DNA from: DATFJZ01 sp034660495
GTDB lineage: Bacteria; Desulfobacterota; Desulfobacteria; Desulfobacterales; Desulfobacteraceae
Direction of reading: 5' to 3'
NCBI GenBank assembly: GCA_034660495.1
Contig: JAYEJJ010000119.1
Span: forward strand, 1-17,581
Length of the DNA: 17,581 nucleotides
Shown here: positions 7,059 through 13,090 of the stretch, piece after piece
How positions within the stretch are numbered: position 1 is the first letter of the stretch
Layout of the letters: each line of letters starts with the position of its first letter
The notes under the pieces: generated by a model
Told to the model about the DNA's origin: nothing
Seen by the model: the letters and a program-made list of their open reading frames with translations, nothing else
The model's database searches: none
Position numbers and translations under genes: made by a program

Positions 7059-9773
7059 ATGACACAATATGTCTACAGCTTTGGTAACGGAGAAGCAGAA
7101 GGGGATGCCACCCAGAAGAACCTTCTCGGTGGGAAAGGGGCCAACCTTGCGGAAATGGCCAGACTGAAACTGCCGGTACCTGCCGGATTCACAATTTCAA
7201 CACAGTGCTGCAATGATTATTTCAAGGCCCAGTGGCAGCTGCCGGAGTCCCTTTATGAAGAAATTGACACGGCCATGGCAAAAATCGAAACCATCATGGG
7301 CATGAAATTCGGTGATCCGGAAAATCCCCTGCTGGTGTCAAGCCGATCCGGCGCCAGGCAGTCCATGCCCGGCATGATGGAAACCGTTCTCAATGTGGGC
7401 CTGTGCACTGCCACCATTCCCGGAATGATCAAGCAGACCGGAAACGAGTGGTTTGTCTATGATGCCTACCGCAGACTGATCATGATGTATGCCGATGTGG
7501 TCATGGAAAAGGCCGAAGGGATTGAACCCAAAGACGGCATGGGCATCCGCCTTCATTTTGAAATGTTCATGAACGATCTGAAAAACGACAAAGGGTATGA
7601 CACGGATACGGAAATCCCCACCGATGAAATGAAAGAAATGTGCAGTCAGTTCAAAAAAATGGTAAAAGAAAAACTCGGCACTGATTTTCCTGATGACCCC
7701 AGGGAACAGCTTCTCGGCTCCATCGGTGCGGTATTTAAAAGCTGGAACGGAAAACGGGCCGTGTCCTACCGAAGAATTGAACATATTCCCGACACCTGGG
7801 GAACAGCGGTTAATGTTCAGAGCATGGTATTCGGCAATATGGGAGATTATTCAGCAACAGGGGTTGCCTTTACCCGGGATCCCGCCACAGGCGACAATAA
7901 TTTCTACGGCGAATGGCTGCCCAATGCCCAGGGTGAAGACGTGGTAGCCGGTATCCGAACCCCCAATCCCTTGAACAATGTGACCCGGTCCGATCACAAC
8001 GCCCACCTGCCCTCCCTTGAAGATGCCATGCCGGAAATCTACAAAGAACTCTGCAACATCAGGACCCGCCTGGAAAATCATTATGCAGACATGCAGGATA
8101 TTGAATTCACCATTCAGCAGGGCACCCTTTACATGCTCCAGTGCAGGATCGGCAAACGCACGGGCACGGCAGCCCTGAACATGTCCATGGATATGATGGA
8201 CCAGGGCCTGATTGACAAGAAAACCATGATCACCCGGCTCAATCCCAGGCAGCTGGACGAGATGCTCCACCCGGTGGTGGACCCGGAAGCCGAAAAAACA
8301 GCCGTACAGATTGCTCAGGGGCTGCCTGCAGGACCAGGCGGGGCCTTTGGACAGATCGTATTTTCCTCGGAAGAAGCTGTGCAGTGGGAAAGAACCGGCA
8401 AACAGGTGCTCCTGGTCCGGGATGAAACCAATCCCGAGGACATTGAAGGCATGCGGGCAGCTGAGGGGATTCTCACGGCCAGGGGCGGCATGACCAGTCA
8501 CGCGGCCCTGGTGGCCAGGGGCTGGGGCAAGTGCTGTATTGTCGGCGCAGCCGCCTTAAAAATCAATTATGAACGAAAAGAGGTTCAGGTTGGGTTTGAA
8601 ACATTCAAGGAAGGGGATTATTTCACCTTAAACGGCACCTCGGGCATTGTTTATGAAGGACAGCTCAAAATGAAGGATGCCACGGAAAACCCGAAATTCC
8701 AGAAGTTCATGTCCATTGCAGACACCTTCCGGACCATGAAGGTCAGAACCAACGCAGACACCCCTGAGGACGCAGCCCTTGCCCTTGAGTTTAAAGCCGA
8801 AGGCATCGGCCTGTTCAGAACTGAACATATGTTTTACGGTGCAGAGTCAGACCGGCCGCTTTTTCTGCTTCGAAAAATGATTTTAAGCAACTCCAAAGAA
8901 GAGCGGAAACGCTCCCTTGATGAGCTTTTCCCCTTTGTGAAAAACGAAATCCGGAAAACCATGGCTGTCATGGACGGCCTGCCCGTTACCCTGCGTCTTC
9001 TGGACCCGCCCCTTCACGAATTTGTCCCCAAATCAGTGAAAAACCAGACTGAAGTGGCCAAAGAGCTGGCCATCGATATTGAAGAACTGGTCAAGCGCAG
9101 TGAAACCCTCAAAGAAACCAACCCCATGATCGGCCACAGGGGGGTCAGGCTTGGCATCACCTATCCTGAAATCACAGAAATGCAGATCAAGGCTGTATTT
9201 GAAGCCTCGGCCGAACTGATCAAGGAAGGAAAAACCCCCATGCCGGAAATCATGGTCCCGGTCACCTGCAATGAAAAAGAACTGATTTTCACCAAAAAAA
9301 TTGCAGACAGGATCTACACCCAGACCCTTGAAATATTCAAACTTGACAAAATTGCCTACCAGTTCGGCACCATGATTGAAATCCCCAGGGCCGCCCTTGT
9401 CTCGGATAAAATGGCCGAATATGCCGAATTCTTCTCTTTTGGCACCAATGACCTGACCCAGATGGCCTTTGGATTCAGCAGAGATGATATCGGCTCCTTT
9501 ATGAACGACTATATAGACCATGCCATCCTGGACTTCGACCCCTTTGAAACCCTGGACCAGAACGGCGTGGGCACCCTGGTTGAAATTTCAGCAAAAAAGG
9601 GCAGACAGACCCGGCCGGACATCAAACTGGGCATCTGCGGAGAACACGGCGGCGATCCCGCCTCCATTGACTTCTGCCACAGAACCGGGCTGACCTACGT
9701 GAGCTGCTCCCCCTACCGGGTGCCGGTGGCCCGCCTGGCCGCCGCCCAGGCCGCCATCAGAAATGAAAAATAA
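7059..9773 (+). CDS. ppdK: Pyruvate, phosphate dikinase
   Basis: A cytosolic enzyme interconverting pyruvate + ATP + Pi with PEP + AMP + PPi; in anaerobes it serves gluconeogenesis or PPi-linked glycolysis. The 904-residue protein has the full domain set. The N-terminal ATP-grasp part starts YSFGNGEAEGD and contains GGKGANLAEM (24-33) and SSRSGARQSMPGMM (94-107). The swivelling phosphohistidine domain has GGMTSHAALVARG with His481. The C-terminal PEP/pyruvate TIM barrel has GLFRTEHMF (584-592), IGHRGVRLG (691-699), FGTNDLTQ (794-801) and LGICGEHGGDP with the catalytic Cys860. Length and motifs match bacterial PPDK, not PEP synthase. ATG 7059 has GAGGA five bases upstream. It looks monocistronic. 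No lesions are seen. Confidence 0.98.
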   Translation: MTQYVYSFGNGEAEGDATQKNLLGGKGANLAEMARLKLPVPAGFTISTQCCNDYFKAQWQLPESLYEEIDTAMAKIETIMGMKFGDPENPLLVSSRSGARQSMPGMMETVLNVGLCTATIPGMIKQTGNEWFVYDAYRRLIMMYADVVMEKAEGIEPKDGMGIRLHFEMFMNDLKNDKGYDTDTEIPTDEMKEMCSQFKKMVKEKLGTDFPDDPREQLLGSIGAVFKSWNGKRAVSYRRIEHIPDTWGTAVNVQSMVFGNMGDYSATGVAFTRDPATGDNNFYGEWLPNAQGEDVVAGIRTPNPLNNVTRSDHNAHLPSLEDAMPEIYKELCNIRTRLENHYADMQDIEFTIQQGTLYMLQCRIGKRTGTAALNMSMDMMDQGLIDKKTMITRLNPRQLDEMLHPVVDPEAEKTAVQIAQGLPAGPGGAFGQIVFSSEEAVQWERTGKQVLLVRDETNPEDIEGMRAAEGILTARGGMTSHAALVARGWGKCCIVGAAALKINYERKEVQVGFETFKEGDYFTLNGTSGIVYEGQLKMKDATENPKFQKFMSIADTFRTMKVRTNADTPEDAALALEFKAEGIGLFRTEHMFYGAESDRPLFLLRKMILSNSKEERKRSLDELFPFVKNEIRKTMAVMDGLPVTLRLLDPPLHEFVPKSVKNQTEVAKELAIDIEELVKRSETLKETNPMIGHRGVRLGITYPEITEMQIKAVFEASAELIKEGKTPMPEIMVPVTCNEKELIFTKKIADRIYTQTLEIFKLDKIAYQFGTMIEIPRAALVSDKMAEYAEFFSFGTNDLTQMAFGFSRDDIGSFMNDYIDHAILDFDPFETLDQNGVGTLVEISAKKGRQTRPDIKLGICGEHGGDPASIDFCHRTGLTYVSCSPYRVPVARLAAAQAAIRNEK

Positions 9774-9796
9774 AGGAAAACACGGGAATGAGGTAT

Positions 9797-10144
9797 ATGA
9801 CGAAGCAACAACTTGTCTCTGACATAGAGCAATTGCCGAATGCCTATATTTCGGAGTTGCAAAGCTTTATTCAATATCTCAAGTTTAAGCATGCACATTC
9901 AATCAATCTTTCAGGGGAAAAGCAGCGCAAAAATAAAGGGACACTTTACCTATTTTTTTCCTGGGTAAAAAAATATGTATCGTGTCCCCCTATTTTGGTC
10001 TCGTGTCCCCCTATTTTCTATTTTGGTCCCCCTATTTTGGGAGACAGGCGGGATCCATGTCAGCTAAGGCTGGATTTCTTCTGTCTTTTTCTGAAACTTC
10101 CGGGGTTTCGATTTTCCAGTCTATGTTCAGATCTTCATCATTGA
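9797..10144 (+). pseudogene. Truncated DUF2281/antitoxin-like gene running into a REP-like repeat
   Basis: The first 47 residues (9797-9937) begin MTKQQLVSDIEQLPNAY and continue ISELQSFIQYLKFKH. This is the typical N-terminal pattern of small DUF2281-type proteins, often antitoxin-like: a KxxLxxxIExLP start, then a helix ending FIQYLKxK. The usual C-terminal half, with its acidic end, is missing. From residue 48 the frame enters the repeat at 9938, reads low-complexity sequence rich in SCPPI, then runs antisense over rfbC to a stop at 10144. The start ATG 9797 has GAGG four bases upstream; an ATG at 9788 is also possible. No toxin partner is visible. It is probably a decayed gene cut by the repeat; a short fused peptide could still be made. 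Confidence 0.5.
9938..10041. repeat. REP-like hairpin plus tandem GTGTCCCCCTATTTT repeats
   Basis: 9938-9988 is a near-perfect hairpin. GGGACAC and GTGTCCC form the outer 7 bp, then come two unpaired bases, then TACCTATTTTTTT pairs with AAAAAAATATGTA (12 of 13), with a 7-nt loop. Its 3' arm is also the first of three direct copies of GTGTCCCCCTATTTT (9982, 10003, and a shortened copy at 10026-10041). Such GTGTCCCC/CTATTTT blocks are common next to REP-associated (IS200-like Y1) transposases, but no transposase is present here. The last unit overlaps the rfbC stop codon. Confidence 0.75.
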
Positions 10145-10586
10145 ACAGGATACCGTACTCATCCCCTGGGGCGTAATAGTCTGAACACTTGTACATCACA
10201 TCTGCTGTACGGCTTAAAACGGAAAATCCGTGGGCAAAGCCCTTTGGTATAAAAAGCTGGTACTGGTTCTCCTCGGACAATATCTGCCCTGTCCATCTGC
10301 CAAAGGACGGGGAATTTTTTCTTATGTCCACGGCCACATCAAAAATGGTCCCCCGGACCGCATACACCAGTTTGTCCTGGGCACTGACAAGCTGATAGTG
10401 CAGTCCCCTGACCACCCCTTGTGCAGACCTGGAATGGTTGTCCTGAACAAAATCACAGTCAATTTTCCCGGTGCTGTACCGTTGTTTCTGCCAGGTCTCC
10501 AGAAAAAAACCGCGGCTGTCCCTGAACACATCCGGTTTTACAAGAATAACCCCGTCAAGGTCGGTTTTCTCAAAAATTGCGCCCAT
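10032..10586 (-). CDS. rfbC: dTDP-4-dehydrorhamnose 3,5-epimerase
   Basis: The third enzyme of the dTDP-L-rhamnose pathway: it epimerises C3 and C5 of dTDP-4-keto-6-deoxy-glucose in the cytosol. The 184-residue cupin protein shows FRDSRGFFLETW (21-32), FVQDNHSRSAQGVVRGLHYQ (46-65) with catalytic His63, and the MYKCSDYYAP segment (131-140) that holds the acid/base tyrosine. Length matches the family. It is the last gene of rfbB-rfbA-rfbC, 2 bp after rfbA, so co-translation is likely. The C-terminal Leu-Pro-Lys codons and the TAG stop lie within or beside the repeat at 10026-10041, so the repeat may have replaced the original 3' end. Otherwise the gene is intact. Confidence 0.96.
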   Translation of the reverse strand: MGAIFEKTDLDGVILVKPDVFRDSRGFFLETWQKQRYSTGKIDCDFVQDNHSRSAQGVVRGLHYQLVSAQDKLVYAVRGTIFDVAVDIRKNSPSFGRWTGQILSEENQYQLFIPKGFAHGFSVLSRTADVMYKCSDYYAPGDEYGILFNDEDLNIDWKIETPEVSEKDRRNPALADMDPACLPK

Positions 10587-10588
10587 AA

Positions 10589-11479
10589 TTACACCCTGCC
10601 CCTTTTTGCCTGGGGCCGTACCGCTAATTTCATCAGGTATTGTCCATATTCATTCTTCATCATATCCCCGGCAAGCCGTTCAAGATCTTTATGACCAATA
10701 TAGCCCAGCCGGAAGGCAATCTCCTCTATACAGGCTATTTTCAGCCCCTGCCTGTCCTGGACGGCCTGCACATAGGCAGCAGCCTGCTGCAGGGCCTCGT
10801 GGGTCCCTGTATCCAGCCAGGCATATCCCCTCCCCAAGAGCTCTACCCTGAGCATATTTTTCCTTAAATACGCCATATTCACATCTGTAATCTCAAGCTC
10901 CCCCCTTGGTGAAGGTTTAAGATTTTCCGCAATCCTGACCACATTGTTGTCATAAACATACAGTCCTGGTACGGCATAGTCGGATTTCGGATGATCCGGT
11001 TTTTCCTCAATAGCGGTGACATTGCCCCTGTCATCAAAGTCCACCACACCGTAGCGTTCCGGGTCTTTTACCGGATATCCGAATATCAGCCCCCCTTTTT
11101 CCAGGGTAACGGCCTTCTGAAGCATTACAGCAAGATTACTGCCGTAAAAAATATTATCCCCGAGTATCAGGGTTACATTATCTCTACCGATAAACTCTTT
11201 TCCAATGATAAAGGCCTCAGCAATGCCTGCCGGTTTTTTCTGCTCTGCATAGGAAAGGTTCAGACCCACAAACGAGCCGTCTCCAAGAAGGTCCCTGAAC
11301 CGCGGCAGATCCTCGGGAGTTGAAATAATCATAATATCCCTGATCTTTGCCAGCATGAGAACGGACAAAGGATAATAAATCATGGGTTTATCATACACCG
11401 GAACCAGCTGCTTGCTCACTGCCTTGGTAATGGGATAAAGCCTTGTGCCTGATCCCCCTGCCAGAATAATACCTTTCAT
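10589..11479 (-). CDS. rfbA: Glucose-1-phosphate thymidylyltransferase
   Basis: The first step of dTDP-sugar synthesis: glucose-1-phosphate + dTTP to dTDP-glucose + PPi. The 296-residue protein begins MKGIILAGGSGTRLYPIT with the nucleotide-binding signature (8-14), followed by SKQLVPVYDKPMIYYPLS (22-39), LGDNIFYG (106-113) with the metal-binding Asp108, and EEKPDHPKS. All are typical of RmlA. ATG 11479 has GGAG eight bases upstream; an open frame extends 66 codons further but has no family character and no RBS. It sits 55 bp after rfbB and 2 bp before rfbC. RmlA is usually feedback-inhibited by dTDP-L-rhamnose; whether that holds here is unknown. Confidence 0.97.
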   Translation of the reverse strand: MKGIILAGGSGTRLYPITKAVSKQLVPVYDKPMIYYPLSVLMLAKIRDIMIISTPEDLPRFRDLLGDGSFVGLNLSYAEQKKPAGIAEAFIIGKEFIGRDNVTLILGDNIFYGSNLAVMLQKAVTLEKGGLIFGYPVKDPERYGVVDFDDRGNVTAIEEKPDHPKSDYAVPGLYVYDNNVVRIAENLKPSPRGELEITDVNMAYLRKNMLRVELLGRGYAWLDTGTHEALQQAAAYVQAVQDRQGLKIACIEEIAFRLGYIGHKDLERLAGDMMKNEYGQYLMKLAVRPQAKRGRV

Positions 11480-11534
11480 TAAACCATCTCCATATTTTTG
11501 AGTATTATGTGATCGGGTTAAAAAATTTGTATGT

Positions 11535-12590
11535 TTAAATCTGATAATGGGTTTCCATCCACCGGAGATACTCACCGGATTTAATGCGGGCCACCCAGTC
11601 CAGGTGACCAAAATACCAGGCAATGGTTTTTTCAAGACCGGAATCAAAGGATTCTTCTGCCTGAAACCCCAGCTCATTTTTTAATTTTGTGCAGTCAATG
11701 GCATACCTGAAATCATGACCCGGCCGGTCTTTGATATAAGTGATCAAATCTTTCGCAGATTTCATTCCAGCCGGTTTTTTGTCTGTCCTGTCAATAATGC
11801 TGCAGATTTTTTCCACTATCACCCGGTTTTCAAGCTCGCACCCCCCTCCCACATTATAGGTACTGCCGGGCTTTGCTTTGTTCATGATCAGCCATACTGC
11901 CCTGCAGTGGTCCCTGACATAGAGCCAGTCCCTGACATTTGCGCCGTCACCGTAAATGGGAAGGGGCTTTGCATCAATGATATTTAAAATCATCAAAGGG
12001 ATGAGTTTTTCAGAAAACTGAAACGGGCCGTAGTTGTTGGAGCAGTTGGAAATACTCACATCCAGTCCATAGGTTTTGTAATAGGCCCGGACCAGGTGAT
12101 CTGATGCGGCTTTTGATGCAGAATAGGGGCTGTTGGGAGAATATGCGGTATGTTCCGTAAAAAATCCGGTTTTTCCAAGGCTGCCGTACACTTCATCGGT
12201 ACTGACATGGTGAAACCGGTGAAACGCCCCGCCTCTTTTCCTGGCCGCTTCAAGAAGATTGAATGTGCCCTTTACATTGGTGTCAATGAACACCTCAGGG
12301 GAGGATATGGACCGGTCCACATGGGATTCCGCTGCAAAATGACACACCGTGTCTATCCCGTAGTGTTCAAACACCCTGTCCAGGGCTGCCCTGTCGCAGA
12401 TATCGCAGTGTTCAAAAAAATACCGGTCCCTGCAATCCCTTGCAATGTCAGCCAGGGATTCAGGATTTCCGGCATAGGTGAGCTTGTCCACATTGATGAT
12501 ACGGCCCTGAAATCCGGTTTCACCAAGGACATACCTGATAAAATTTGAGCCGATAAACCCGCTGCCTCCAGTAACAAGCAAATTTTCCAT
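11535..12590 (-). CDS. rfbB: dTDP-glucose 4,6-dehydratase
   Basis: The second step: NAD-dependent conversion of dTDP-glucose to dTDP-4-keto-6-deoxy-glucose. The 351-residue extended short-chain dehydrogenase has the NAD-binding GGSGFIGSNF (8-17), HFAAESHVDRS (84-94), STDEVYG (130-136) with catalytic Thr131-Asp132-Glu133, and YSASK (156-160) with the Tyr/Lys pair. Length is standard. It is the first gene of the minus-strand rfbBAC set. The start is preceded by GGAG at a rather long spacing of 11 bases. Upstream lie the 14-bp tandem array and the ExeA-OmpA gene on the same strand, so transcription may read through from there. Confidence 0.97.
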   Translation of the reverse strand: MENLLVTGGSGFIGSNFIRYVLGETGFQGRIINVDKLTYAGNPESLADIARDCRDRYFFEHCDICDRAALDRVFEHYGIDTVCHFAAESHVDRSISSPEVFIDTNVKGTFNLLEAARKRGGAFHRFHHVSTDEVYGSLGKTGFFTEHTAYSPNSPYSASKAASDHLVRAYYKTYGLDVSISNCSNNYGPFQFSEKLIPLMILNIIDAKPLPIYGDGANVRDWLYVRDHCRAVWLIMNKAKPGSTYNVGGGCELENRVIVEKICSIIDRTDKKPAGMKSAKDLITYIKDRPGHDFRYAIDCTKLKNELGFQAEESFDSGLEKTIAWYFGHLDWVARIKSGEYLRWMETHYQI

Positions 12591-12627
12591 TCAGTAAATT
12601 ACTCCGTTTAGGTGATACATTCCTCTG

Positions 12628-12718
12628 TTACGCTGATATACTTACGCTGATATATGATATACTTACGCTGAAATACTTACACTGATACACTTACGCCGAT
12701 ATACTTACACTGATACAC
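12628..12718. repeat. 14-bp tandem repeat array (six units)
   Basis: Six consecutive copies of ttacgctgatatac or close variants start at 12628, 12642 (with a 7-bp internal tgatata insertion), 12663, 12677, 12691 and 12705. Units 4 and 6 are identical (ttacactgatacac). The array fills the space between the ExeA-OmpA remnant and rfbB, 38 bp before the rfbB start codon, so it would be in the rfbB leader on a minus-strand transcript. The rest of the gap (12719-12811) holds irregular gctgctacgctgc-like sequence and no gene. Confidence 0.85.
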
Positions 12719-12811
12719 GCTGCTGCTACGCTGCTCCGTGATGCTGTTAAAGTGCTATATTCCAGTGATCAACTGTACTGTTGGTCTTATCAATTACGCT
12801 GGTGTTCTACT

Positions 12812-12938
12812 CTATTGTTTTTTCCTGTCCACTTCGATTTCAACCCTGCGGTTCATCTGTCTGCCGTGGACGGTATCGTTGCTTTCAGCGGGATTCTCAC
12901 TTCCCATACCTGATACACTTACCCTGTCAGGAGCAACC
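12812..12938 (-). pseudogene. Detached 3' end of the ExeA-OmpA gene (C-terminal part of the OmpA domain)
   Basis: On the minus strand this encodes the missing end of an OmpA peptidoglycan-binding domain. It starts DRVSVSGMGSENP, continues SNDTVHGRQMNRRVEIEVD, and ends RKKQ with a TAG at 12812-12814. The NRRVEI motif and GMGxxNP are hallmarks of the last third of the domain. If the 152-bp insertion and one 9-bp duplicate are removed, the frame joins directly after Val-Ala-Pro of the upstream part, giving an uninterrupted 699-residue protein. As it stands this piece is out of frame and has no start, so it should not be translated. Confidence 0.88.
12930..12938. repeat. Target-site duplication, left copy
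   Basis: GGAGCAACC, identical to 13091-13099, directly abuts the TGGG end of the inserted element. A 9-bp duplication is what a transposase making a 9-bp staggered cut would leave. Confidence 0.85.
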
Positions 12939-13090
12939 TGGGGTGTCTAAAACCCGCTTTTTGGCCCTCTTTTTATTGCTCATTTTTTGGACCTTGAAAA
13001 GTAGGCAAAGCGCCCTTGCTGAAAGGCTTTTCGATAATTTATACGAGGGCCAAAAAATGAGCAATGAAAACGGCAGATTTAGACGTCCCA
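12939..13090. mobile_element. MITE-like non-autonomous element inserted in the OmpA domain
   Basis: 152 bp, starting TGGGGTGTCTAAA and ending TTTAGACGTCCCA: 13-bp terminal inverted repeats matching at 11 of 13 positions. A longer internal inverted repeat is present (ATTGCTCATTTTTTGG near the left, CCAAAAAATGAGCAAT near the right), so the element folds into a long hairpin. It is flanked by the 9-bp direct repeat GGAGCAACC on both sides. It encodes no transposase or any credible protein. Length, ends and flanking duplication fit a miniature inverted-repeat element mobilised in trans. I cannot assign the parent IS family from the ends. Confidence 0.88.

Noticed and set aside
9033..9521. 162-codon minus-strand frame and similar long antisense frames inside ppdK
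   Set aside because: Antisense shadows created by codon bias in ppdK.
10589..11677. Longer rfbA frame starting at 11677
   Set aside because: The extra 66 codons overlap rfbB antisense to no purpose, lack an RBS, and the RmlA signature starts exactly at ATG 11479.
12628..12718. Possible CRISPR array
   Set aside because: Units are 14 bp, contiguous, and lack spacers; no cas genes are present.
12923..12931. CCTGTCAGG beside the element insertion site, matching the dispersed-repeat end motif
   Set aside because: It is part of the Asp-Arg-Val coding sequence, lacks the rest of the repeat, and one such 8-base match in 17.6 kb is not unexpected by chance.
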